Source: Lactarius indigo | Lineage: Eukaryota; Basidiomycota; Agaricomycetes; Russulales; Russulaceae | Assembly: GCA_025766275.1 (NCBI GenBank) | Contig: JAFKAC010000046.1 | Location: 372,001 to 436,000, forward strand | Reading direction: 5' to 3' | Length of the DNA stretch: 64,000 nucleotides | Shown: one piece after another, positions 1 through 10,478 of the stretch | How positions within the stretch are numbered: position 1 is the stretch's first letter | Layout of the letters: each line of letters opens with the position of its first letter | The notes under the pieces: model-generated | Told to the model about the DNA's origin: nothing | Database searches by the model: none | The model's input: only the letters and a program-made list of their open reading frames with translations | Translations under genes and position numbers: made by a program

Positions 1-519
1 ATCCTCTCTTTAACTCTTCAACATTACTCACAACTTCTCGTTCCCTTCCAGACTAGCCCAATGCATACAAATATCACTTTATTTCGCGTTCGCATAATCC
101 CGCGTGCCGCGCATCTCCCTAGTGCGGTGTTTTCTGCCCTCCGGCGTTATTTTTCCTGTTCATTCTCGTCGCCGGGCGGTTGACACCCCGACCGTTTATG
201 ACCTGCGCTTGTATCATCTCCCGTGGTGCCACCGGGCACCAGTGGTGATGTTACATGTGGTGCGGTCGGCGGCCACATCAACTTGTGTGACATGCGGTGC
301 GCTGACGATTGCCCGTGTTGGGCTGGGCGGTTGTTATGAGCGAGGGTAGGGGCAAGGATAACGGTTTCGTGAATGGTCAGGTTGGGCAGAGGTGACGCGC
401 GGTATCTTCAATACGCTCCATATATGGCTACTACCTACAAACTGTGCATCCGAATGAATTTGTCAAACAAAGTAACATGTCCACACTGTATCATAGAGCA
501 AGCCCATTACGACTACATA
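1..519. other. 3' flank of NLR-A
   Basis: No gene is seen. The stretch is clearly related to the DNA downstream of NLR-D (about 52,540-53,026) and NLR-B (about 31,980-32,478), so it belongs to the duplicated unit. The similarity reaches base 1, so the unit extends beyond the left edge of the window. Short open frames here are not conserved between copies. Confidence 0.7.
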
Positions 520-3500
520 TCATGCTTGGTTGGCGGAGTATTCCGACAACAATCGTTTCATTGCCTTCCTCTTTCTCCCAGAAGCGAGCTGCAAAGGTGA
601 CTTTCCCTCCAAGTTCTTCACATTGACGTTAGCTCCGTGCTTGAGAAGTATTCGCGCCATCTCGAGCAATCGAAGGCGTGACGCCAGGTGTAACGGGGTT
701 TCGTGGTCTTCATTTTGTGCATTCGCATCCGCGCCGCGCTCCAGCAATTGTCGTGCGAGACGAGCAGCTTCGTCTGGATGGCGTTTTCGATCCCACGACT
801 CCGCCGTCGTGAAACTGTAGTAGTCGTGATTGCCTAGTACCACTCGGTGTAGTGGTGTCTGGCCTCGGATGTCTTCCGCGTTAATTTGTACCCCATGGTC
901 AAGCAACTCCTCTGCGACATAGGTATTCCCATAGTAGGATGCTAAATGTAGCGGGGTTGCCTGTTCTTTGTCTTGTGCATTTACGTCCACACCGTGCTCC
1001 AACAATAGCTGCACAATATCGGGACCATATCCCCGATGGCGTGAGCTCTGTGATACCCGGTGTAATGGAATCTGGCCCTGGATGTCCTCCGCATTAGCAC
1101 TTGCCCCATGGTCGAGCAGCACCTTTGCGACATCGACAAGCCCATGGTAGGATGCAAAATGTAATGGGGTTGCCTGGGTCTTGTCTCGGGCATTTACGTC
1201 CATGCTGCGCTCTAACAATAGCCGCGCAAGCTCATGACGGGATGAGTTATAATGTGAACTCTGTGTTACTCGGTGTAATACGGCCTGGCCGTCTGCATTC
1301 TGTACGTCAGTTTCTGCACCATGATCGAGCAGTACCAGCATGGCCTCCATCGAGTTGTGATAAGACGCCAAATGTAACGGGGTTTCTTGATCCTTGTCTC
1401 GTGCATTCACATCCGCGCCCCTCTCCAACAATAGCCGTGCAACACGAGCATTATCGTATATGCGATCGTTTATAGCATGGTGTAATGGGGTCTGGCCATT
1501 GGCGTTCTGTGCGTTGACTTCGGCTCCGTGGTCAAGTAACACCAGTGCCGTCTCAAGGTGCCCATGGAGACACGCAAAATGTAAAGGGGTTTCCTGGTCC
1601 TTATCTCGCGCGTTAACATCCATTCCGACCTTCAGTAATAGCCGTGCGACATCGGGGTTTTCTTTAGTGGACTCTTCGTGTCGCGATACTAGGTGAAGAG
1701 AGGTCTGACCCCGTACATTCTCCGCGTTGGCCTTCGCGCCATGATCGAGCAGTAGTCGTGTAACCTCGAGCATCCCATGGGAGGATGCAAAATGTAACGG
1801 GGTTGCGTGGTCCTTATCTACTGCATTCATGTCTATGCCGTGTTCTAGTAGAAGCAGTGCGACATAAGGAGCTATTTTGCGGTGATACGCAGGGTCCCCA
1901 GAACCAAGTCCGAGGTAAGGATACGTTTTATATTGGTGGATGCCTCGTGACACCTCGTGCAGTGGGTTCCGGCCTTGGATATTCTCTGCCCGGGCGTTTG
2001 CGTCATGGTCGAGCAGCAGCCGGGTAATTTCGGCGCGCGCGAAAGATGATGCGAAATGTAACGGGGTTGCCTTGTCCTCATCTTGTGCCATCACGTCTGC
2101 ACCGCGCTCCACCAATATTCGTGCAAGAATAGCACGTTCACGTTCACGGTCGCCTTCATCTTCGCCAGACTTCCTGTTCGACACTAAGTGTAATGGAGTT
2201 TGCCCCTTGTCGTTCCGACAATCGACTTCTGCTCCGTGTTCGAGTAGCATCTGAGCAACCTTGAGATTTCCCATTTCTGCTGCTATATGCAGTGGGGTCC
2301 AAAAATACTTCTCCGTGGCATTTACATCTGCGCCACGTCTAAGCAGGAACTGCACGGAGTCGACACGAGCATCTCCTAAAAATCGGATGGTGTGGAAAAG
2401 TGGGGGGTGTCCGCGAACATTGATACGCGCGCCGTGCTCAACAAGGAGCTCGGCAACCTGAAAGTGTTTTCTGGATAGGGCCGCGACTAGAGGAAACTCG
2501 AGGTTGCCATCACGGTAATTTATTTGCTCCGGGTGTTTAAGGACGAGAAGCCGAACGAGGTCATAGAATCCGCAAAGAGCGGCATAGTACAGGGGTTGGG
2601 GATGGCGTTCTTTCCAGTACCCAAATATATAAGGGTCTATGTCGTGTATTCGTACCCACACCAAGAAGTATGGCTTGTCCAAGTCAAAGAGAGCCTCCAT
2701 CGCATCCTTCAGACGTGATGACACGCTCTTGACCTGAGCGTGGGATGCCCAGTGTACGGCAGCATACTTAAGTAAAGGGATGTCGTTGTCGTTGTGCTTG
2801 CCGCCGCCCTCTTTGTCAACGCGATTATCCAAGTTGAGTAGAACCCCAAGGCAGGCACGCGCAAGTACCAAGTGCGCACGTTCGGGAAGGATGTGGTACC
2901 GTGATATATCTCCGCTCGCGGAGACAAGACGATTTGACGTGAGGTATTCTTTCACCGAAAAATGTGAAAATTGGACAACCCGGCAATTTTCACCGTCGAC
3001 AATTGAAACCAAGCTCGAACAAGCAGACAACACTGCTCGCTCTTGATCTTCCCAGCGCCATTCCGCATGAAGTGTCGGGATCTCTCCATCGGTCGTGTCA
3101 AGGTCAAACGCAAGTACTTCTGCGAACTCCTCGACACGAAGCGGCCGACAAGCCACGGAAAGACACTGCAACAGGCGACGCGCGTATCGGCCTTGGTTGG
3201 TGGACTCGATCTCCTTCAAGACCCGCTCATACGTCTCGTCCAGGCTTTTCGGTAGTTCATCAAGTTGACGCCGGAGACTGGGAGCGAGGCAATGCCTCAA
3301 CATCTCCAGCTGACAAAAGACCCATCGGAACCTGTACGATCAAATCAGGGAAGTATGGATCGGAATGAACTATCGCCTTACATGCCATCGGCTTTCTCCG
3401 AGAGTGTCTCGATGACTAGACTTCTGTCGTCTTCCCGCCAGCTTTTCATTTGGGGGTCAGATTGAACAACAGCGCTGATATAATCGCTGATATCATTCTT

Positions 3501-5403
3501 CTGTCCAAGTTGATCATGAAGGGAGAAGTGGCCCGATGCCAAAGGCTCGAGAGCGGTCCGGATATCGTTCTCCCAGCGACTGGTAATGCACAGGTGTAAA
3601 TTCGGAAGGCGGAGGTCAACAATATCTTTTACAAGTTCGAGGACATGTCCTCGCGGAGTTGGTATCCCGTAGGTGTTGGGACACTCATCAAGGGCGTCCA
3701 AGACGATGTAGGTGGGGAGTTGAGAAAGGGATGGCGCCATGAGCATGTCCTTGAGGCATTGCACTAAAGCACGTTCACTGGCCTGTTCCTTGCCAGCGTC
3801 ATAGGTCGAATAGACGTGGGAGAGTATATTGAGACAATCCGTAGACCGGGAAGAAAGCTGTATTAGAAGTGAAGAAAGGAGCCCGCGGCGATGCTTCTTA
3901 TTGTCATCTCTAAAGTCAAAATAGAAATAGGCAATGGAGGCTAAGCCAGCATCGCGGAGAGTGATGAGATGCTGGATAATCGCAGAGCTGACCGAGGACA
4001 TAAACACCTGTAAACGGAGAGAAAACAGAATGGCGAACCAGAGGATGCTCTTCCCAGAGCCCGCTACAAAAGCAGGAGTAGTCGGTGAGATGTGGACTCA
4101 GCAGTGTGAGGACATCAGTACCTTTGCCATGAATCCACAACAAGGATCCCGACTGGGACGACTCCCACTCCTTGAATATATTTTCGTTGAAAACCCAGGC
4201 TGCGGTTCTCTCGTGCTGGGCGCCGCACGCGTTGCTGTGGTTTGTTGATGGATCAGGCGGAGTCAACCATCCTCGGAGCCGCTCCCCTACAATTATATGT
4301 GAGCTTTACAAGTATTCGTGGTGAGGTCGTGAGCAAACGAACACTCGCGGGATGTGGCATCGCTGAGGATCTGCTGTACCATCACTTTTGTTTCCTTCGT
4401 ATCTGATCCGAAGAGGTTCGGTACGAATTGTTCGGCGAGACGAAATATCTACGCACCGTCCTTGATGTCACTGGCAACATCCTTTATATCACTGGTCACG
4501 TCCTTGATATCACTGGTAGTGTCCTTGATATCACTTGTGGTGGCCTTGGTATCACTTGTGACATCCTTGATATCGTTTGTCATGTCCTTCAGATCGCTCG
4601 TGGTCTTTAAAACTTGCGCAGACACCATCCGGAGCTCCCCCTGTTCCAATTTATCCAACTTCACCAACGCGTCCTCGATATCGTTCCTTCCCACAAGCCT
4701 CTTTAGAAATGTTTCTGGGCAAATATCAGCGAGGGAAAGCTTGGCAGCGAAGATCAACTAACTCTTTCGGCTTTGATACATCACCTTCGTCGCGACCGCA
4801 AGCATAGAAAGAACTTCAGCCATAACTTTCCCCATCACATTCGTCATCTGTGCTGCCGGTGCGACTTCGATGTGGGTCTGGAGGCGTACAAAGAAATTTT
4901 CGATTCTCTCGAAGAGCTCAACGAGTACATCGCGGCTCGCTGCGGTACCCTTAGCCGCCTGTGGGAAATGGGGGGTTATCAAGGATTATCAAACGCAGAG
5001 AGTCAACTCACTACGAGGAGGATACTCATCGCAGAAAATATAATTTTGGTTGGGGGAAATACCTGGAATTGACGTTAGGACACAAGCGATAATCAGGTAA
5101 CACGCTGGGGCTCACTGTGCCAACGCCTTCACCGAGGGTGGAAGAGAGAGCATCGAGGACATTCACGGTTGGCGTAAGCCACTTCGTGAGTCGCTCGTCG
5201 CTGGTCTGGGACTGATTGAGTTCGTTGGCTTTCCCTTGAAGCACTGTGAGGACGGCTTCGATAGAACTACAACCATTTATCTCCTCCGCGAGCGGGTGGG
5301 TAGAGATTTCTTTTCCGGTCTTCTTCTTATACTCTTTCAAGGCTTTCTCGAAGATCGGATGAATGTTTGGAGTTGAGGAGGACGGCTGGAGACTGGTCGA
5401 CAT
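520..5403 (-). CDS. NLR-A: Goodbye-NACHT-ankyrin STAND protein, intact, 9 exons
   Basis: Probable intracellular NLR-type sensor. The exon model is 5403-5116, 5062-5012, 4958-4763, 4714-4457, 4402-4343, 4286-4122, 4063-4039, 3987-3382 and 3331-520, giving 1486 aa. All introns are GT-AG and 48-58 nt, and the same sites exist in the three other copies. The N-terminus matches the fungal STAND Goodbye domain (residues about 10-180, including the FPPTKIIF segment encoded by a 51-nt exon). A heptad repeat (about 218-264) and the linker WLTPPDPSTNH follow. The NACHT domain has Walker A GKAGSGKS (338-345) and Walker B LDALDE (444-449), followed by a winged-helix-like region. About 19 ankyrin repeats fill residues 797-1486. 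The start is the first ATG before the conserved domain. The protein is predicted cytosolic, with no signal peptide or membrane segment. The ligand is unknown. The family is known; the exact splicing is inferred. Confidence 0.88.
4457..4598 (-). repeat. Coding 21-bp minisatellite in NLR-A (7 heptads)
   Basis: Exon 4 contains a tandem 21-bp repeat that keeps the reading frame and encodes units such as SDIKDVT, SDIKDTT and NDIKDVT. The last unit runs into the exon-4 donor. The spacing suggests an extended amphipathic or coiled-coil helix between the Goodbye domain and NACHT. The other copies carry 6 (B), 1 (C) and 6 (D) units. Confidence 0.85.
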
Positions 5404-8060
5404 CGTAAATTTGGTAACTTTGAGTTCGATAAGAGCGCAGGTCGAAAATGCGAGCCGAGGACCACGTTTCTCAGGTGGGAAACGTGTGCAGGTAGCGCGC
5501 ACAGCCTTTCGCACACCATACATGATTGGATAACGTTGGTACAGGCGCTCATCGGGACATCTCCGGACCGGTTCAAACGCGACACGCAGCTTCCTTCTCA
5601 GTCCTCGGTGTGTGCTCTTTCTCTCGTTCCCGTTCGCTCCCCTTCATGAATGCGAATGACATCCAACCACGATCCTCTCTTGTGCATCTATGCTGTGCGC
5701 ATTTCCTCTGTCCGGCCCCGTGAAGGGGTTCGTCCAGCCCTCGTATGACGTTACGCCCCAAAAACCAACCTCAGCCGCCGACACCGAACGCCAGGCACCG
5801 ATACGTTTGTAAGAATATGGTCATCGGAGGTCATTGATAGCATGGAAGAACAGTCTCGCAGCCTACTGGACGAGTGCTTCTGGCGATACCCTCACTAGGA
5901 GTTACGACGTGTCGCACACTGAGGCGGTGGCAGATCTTCGGAGGGCTACTAGGGGTGAGGATGACGGCAGGGATGTCGCTTTCAAGTGCGTACCAGGGTG
6001 GCATGTCAACTTCTGTTCACGATTATCTTCCTCAAGGGCATCGACCTGTCATCGTCGTCAACCCTCGTTCGGTTCGTTTGTTTCGATCGAAGATCAGAGT
6101 GTGGTCGCTGCATTTACCTCCGTCTGTCGACATTGGGATTAGTGAACGAGTGTGAACCTCGGTCCTTTCCTTTGGCACAAGTTGCACTCGCTTATCCTTC
6201 AAGTTCCGTTCCAGAGTCCCTATGCACATTTACCAACTTACAGACGAAAACGATATCCCATCACACGACGACCATCTATCCTCCGTCTTTCCCATACCTT
6301 GTCTTCCGACTGGCCTTTGGGCCAGTAGCTACCGCCAACACTGCCTCCACGTCAAGCAATTCCGCACACGTCACTCCCAATCTGCGTTACTCATGGCGGG
6401 TTTCTGGGGCGCACTAACCAGGCAGGGTACTATCAAGGTAGAACAGCGTACGTAGCACGTCTTGACGAATGTACAAGATCCCGTGGCTCGCTCCGAGTCG
6501 TGCATGACGCAGTACCTCAGGAGTTCTCGCACTCGTAGGAGTTTCGTCCGCGAAAAAGAAGAATGGTTCAAAGGCTACACAGCAGTCCTGACACCCCTCT
6601 CCTCTCCACCTCTGGCAGCCACGGTGACCGCAGCTGTCGCAAACTCGAGAGCCGTCGATAGCTGTACGATATGGGATGAGTTATCAAGTCGTCGTTATCT
6701 TATCGCAAATCAGCATGACCTCCCTTGAGTTATTCAACTGTCGCTGAAACGCTTCGGGTGCTATCAAATATCATTGCAATCACATCTAGCCGTGATACGT
6801 GTGGTTCTCTGGCTGTAGGAAGCAGAGGAGCGGAGTGTCGATCAACGACTCAATGCTAAAGGAATTGAGGTGGGAGGATTGTTCGAAAGCGGCATCTGCT
6901 TATGTTCCGTCGCGATGGAGTCGAAATTACTAGTACTGTAGGGCGAGAACTATCATAGAAGAGTTCACAAGAAATGGCAAATTCATATTGAACGGAACGC
7001 GGAAGTCCGGTGATTGGTACTGTTTGTCAGCCAATCCGACATCTCCGACTCACTCTCATCGTCTTCTCGCTCGACAAGTGTCATGCCATGTCGACCCAAC
7101 AAATCTGATTCAACTCCCCTGATTATCACCCCATTATGCCATCTAGACTCCGCACACATACTGTAGGACTAGGTCGTCGCTCCCTTGTCCCTCCTACATC
7201 GCCCTCTCCTAAGCGATAACTCCGGTGGTGAATGGAGCGAAACTTTTGTTGCCGGAGTCAGAAAATGCTCGGTCCGTTAAAATGTGCGTTATCTCTCCTA
7301 TTCCAGTTCTCTCGCTCACAAACGGAATGTCGCCCAAATGCCAAATGGCATCTCTACTCCCCATTCGCCCACATCCATGCATACAGCGACCACTTGTCTC
7401 CGGCGCTGTCCTTATCGCCTATCCAGTAGAGTTCGTCCCACCTCTACACGGCTCCGGTTTCCTCTACACCCCACCATCGACACCGTAGCCCGGAATTCGA
7501 GGATGCCTTGGCTACACCAATCTTGGCCCCAATCTCGACCCCGTTGGATGGCTGATATCAACGTTTCCTCCACTGCGCATCGGCAATACATCCCAAAATT
7601 TGCATCCCATCTGCGTGATGGCAACTGCGGGCAGAGTCAAACGTTTCGACGTATTTTCTAACTTTGGGATCGAAATATCTGCCCTCATCACTGGATGGGA
7701 ACTTTGCTTATGGCGCGTCGATTCGGGTTCACGAGGGCACCGAGAGGGGAGCGAAGGTTGAAGAGGATGGCCAATCTCCCGAATGCGCGGAAACATATGA
7801 GCAGCGAGCGCTGAGCGCTGAACAGACGAGCGGTGTGACTTGTGAGTATGTTTCCAGCAACTCCTCGACCGCTCACGCATATTCTCGCAGCACGCGTTTC
7901 TCCTCCTATCCTCAACTTCCTTCTAGTAGGCTCACTGCAGACCCGCTTCGTTCTACCGATAAAATTTGGTGTAACACATCCATCCGTGATGAAATATGTT
8001 CGTATTTGCCAACTTTTAAATGTAAGTGTACAAGCAGTTTCCTCGTACAAGGGTCGTTGA
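5404..8060. other. 5' flank of NLR-A, no gene
   Basis: This holds the presumed promoter of NLR-A (minus strand) and about 2.6 kb of DNA related to the flanks of the other copies, closest to NLR-D (57,897-59,846). Open frames up to 222 codons occur but are broken or frame-shifted in the sister flanks, so I do not call them genes. No convincing TATA box was found close to the ATG at 5403. Confidence 0.6.
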
Positions 8061-9649
8061 TGTCATACGTTTTGCCAATGGCTATACTTCCTCACCGACT
8101 CCTCTCGTCCTTCCCAAATAGATACACCATACGCCACACCGTGCTCCTGTCGTCTACCACTCCTCATTATGGACGGCCTCTACATACAAATCACGGTTCT
8201 CTTCACACTTACAAATTCTGCACTGCATGTATCTCCGGTGCGGTACTAATCTGCCTCTGGTGTTGTTTTTCCCGTGCCTGCAAGGCGTTCGGCCTCCCAA
8301 CTATTTACCGGCCTCTTGCGTCTTTTCTGTAAGGCCGCCTGGTGCCGGCGGCAGTTCGAAAGAAGCCGCATGTGGCGTGCCCGGTACTGACCGAGGACGC
8401 CCTGACGAGTACGGGAGGCGTCACGCGCGCAGGTAGGGACGGAGATAACGTATTTGTAGGTGGACAGGCCGGACAGGGATGGCATGTGATGGCCTTTGCG
8501 CTTCACGGACGACTACCATGGGATATACTATCCACGTATCAAACAACCCATTTATACCCTAATGTATCGTAGTACAGAGCCACAATGACGACGTACCCTG
8601 ATTTCTTGGCAGAACACCTTTTCCTTCGACCAGCTTAGGCGCAACTAGCTTCAACCAGTACCGAGTAACCCAGTGTCTCGCTCTATCTCTTCACTTCTCC
8701 TGGCAGGTTTCTATGGTATACCAAGCCAGACAAGGTAGAAAGTGCACGTAGCAGGCAGGTATCAGTGAACGTATCAGGCGATCCTCGAGCTTCCTTAGCT
8801 CGCTTGTGCTGTCTCAAGGTCCCAGACCATGTTCGTGCCCTCACATAGGAGTCTCGTGCGCCCAAAAGTTAGGACGAATCCCGGGGTCTCCACGGGGTGT
8901 TAGTAACATATATAGTATCTCTGCCTCTGCCAGTGGTAGCCCCGAAGATCACAGCTGTAGCAGACTCGAAGATCGCGCAATTTATGGAACCTCTGTCAGT
9001 GGTCCGGCGCTACTTCCATTTGGTACTAGCCGGTTCAGGTCGCCTTTGAGAAAGGACGGGAATGGGAGTCGTGGTCAAGGCCGGGGGAGAAATCACGTGG
9101 CAGAGGTGATGACGTGATCACATCCGAACCGCTTCACGACACCAGTCTTGCTTTTGAGTGGCTCGCCTGTTATTTTAGGGTTACTGGCCACGACCTAGAG
9201 TGAAGTGGAATTCGTCGTTATCTCATCGTGGATCAGCACAACCCACCCACCATCCAAAATCAAGGTAAAGTCTCTTCGATACATCTTGTGCAGTGCCAGT
9301 GTGGTTTAAGTCACGTATAGCCACAATCTATGCGGATACATGTAGCCGTCACTGTAATGCAAACAGACCTTTAGTAGGGTGCCGGTTGATGATAACGGGG
9401 AGGATAGAAATGGTGAAGGCTGGGTAATTTGAGGCCACATCCTATTTTGAATCAGTCACGAGTATGTTCAACGAAGGTGTGGGGAAAGTGGGGCGATATC
9501 TGAAAGTGCTTATGTGAGTGGCGACTCGGAACTCATGGAATACCCTACTGCGTGGACTGTGGTGGCCGAAGATTAACCGAAGTGAAGACGACCTCGGGCC
9601 GAGGTTCCCGGCTGAGGTTCCCCGTTCCTCACAAATCGGAACAGCCTTC
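8061..9649. other. Decayed NLR unit without its coding region
   Basis: About 8,350-8,620 resembles a diverged NLR 3' flank (for example the gataacg...ttgtaggtggacagg stretch near 8,437, compared with 357-393). Without any ankyrin or NACHT sequence it passes into DNA resembling an NLR 5' flank (about 8,680-9,640, for example near 8,701-8,755 compared with 6,394-6,460). I read this as the footprint of an NLR copy that lost its coding part. Similarity was judged by eye. Confidence 0.45.
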
Positions 9650-9654
9650 GACCA

Positions 9655-9900
9655 TGTAAGAACTAGAACGGTCCCTCAGTCGCGGTAGGATGGAAACGAC
9701 TGTATTTATTATACCTAGAACGGTCCTTATCGTAAAGTTAGTCCAAGCGGTAAACTAGTCGATGAGTAAAGTACGTACCCTCAGTCGCGGTAGGATGGAA
9801 ACGACTGAGGGAATACTGTTCAGACACCGACGCGTATATATGACGTATCACGTGGCCCCGCCACTGTGTGGCGTGACCTAACGATTACTTCATCTCAACA
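9655..9900 (-). repeat. Copia 3' LTR (246 bp)
   Basis: TG...CA termini, nearly identical to 30860-31105. Each LTR holds a 29-bp direct repeat (9674-9702 and 9779-9807 here). The second copy also forms a 9-bp inverted repeat, CCTCAGTCG/CGACTGAGG. On the element's own strand a purine run (GAGGAGGAG, 9909-9901) sits directly before the LTR and is the likely polypurine tract. Confidence 0.93.
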
Positions 9901-9982
9901 CTCCTCCTCGACAACAGCGTGGGGGCAACGTAATCAAGATGCGGAGAATTAGCGAAAGTGTGTTTGAAATAGAAGGGAAAGA

Positions 9983-10459
9983 TGTTACGTTTTGACTCGT
10001 ACGGACTGCATGAGTTGTGACCCTTACTGTACCGGTTGTCACTACGGCGGTAAGGTATATTAGTGACGGACTTACGATAGGCGATACGAGTACGATAGGA
10101 GATTGCGCGCGATTGCTGACTGAGGACCACGCCACTAATACTAGTAGTAGTAGTATTAGGATTCGAGTTACTTACACGATATGTTGGACGCTACTTTACC
10201 GTGACTCATAGCAGCGCTTGAAAGCCTGCTCGACTTGTATTTATAGTGTCTAGTGAAGACCAAGATACGCCATCTTGGTCTTCTTGAATCGTCACCTGGT
10301 TTCTTTCTCTCTCTCTTTCTCTTTCGCGTCTGCAGAGAACGGTGCACCTTCGAGTGTTCACTACTATTTACACTTGGACCTTCGTGTCTTCAAGACAACC
10401 GCTAAGTTGTTACCGCCTCAATCGAGCTCAAGTCGAGCTAACGTCGTGACAACGTTACA
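9983..10459 (+). repeat. Gypsy-1 5' LTR (477 bp)
   Basis: TGTTAC...GTTACA ends. It contains a short GTA-type microsatellite (about 10141-10157), a TATA-like TATTTATA at 10238-10245, a perfect palindrome with 12-bp arms (10255-10266 and 10272-10283) and a CT-rich stretch (10306-10325). It differs from the 3' LTR at four sites. Confidence 0.95.
10238..10283 (+). promoter_or_regulatory. Gypsy-1 promoter core and self-primer hairpin
   Basis: TATTTATA (10238-10245) lies about 30 bp upstream of ATCTTGGTCTT (10272-10282). That segment is the right arm of a palindrome with arms GAAGACCAAGAT and ATCTTGGTCTTC around a 5-nt loop. ATCTTGGTCTT is exactly complementary to the primer-binding site after the LTR, so the expected RNA 5' end is near 10272. 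The palindrome is retained in the diverged LTR at 63,616-63,642. Confidence 0.7.
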
Positions 10460-10461
10460 TT

Positions 10462-10472
10462 AAGACCAAGAT
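10462..10472 (+). promoter_or_regulatory. Gypsy-1 primer-binding site, self-priming (Tf1-like)
   Basis: AAGACCAAGAT begins two bases after the LTR and is the exact reverse complement of LTR positions 10272-10282. It does not start with the usual TGG of tRNA-primed elements. Tf1 of fission yeast and related elements prime from the first bases of their own mRNA; spacing and length here agree with that scheme. Confidence 0.75.
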
Positions 10473-10478
10473 ATCACC

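Noticed and set aside
530..2254. Several plus-strand open frames antisense to the NLR-A ankyrin exon (and equivalents in B, C, D)
   Set aside because: They mirror the repeat structure of the minus-strand exon, recur once per ankyrin pair and have no domain; they are antisense shadows.
3916..4266. Reading 3916-4266 as a separate gene overlapping the NACHT exon
   Set aside because: It is exon 6 read through two introns. Splicing at 4121-4064 and 4038-3988 restores GKAGSGKS and the NACHT frame in all four copies.
7664..8332. 222-codon plus-strand frame in the NLR-A flank
   Set aside because: Corresponding positions in the B and C flanks carry stops and indels, and there is no recognisable domain or intron pattern.
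9674..9807. 29-bp direct repeats near 9,674 and 9,779 as a possible CRISPR-like or satellite array
   Set aside because: Only two copies, both inside the Copia LTR and repeated in its partner LTR; an internal LTR repeat explains them.
10141..10160. GTA-type microsatellite
   Set aside because: Part of the Gypsy LTR in all three copies; not an independent feature.
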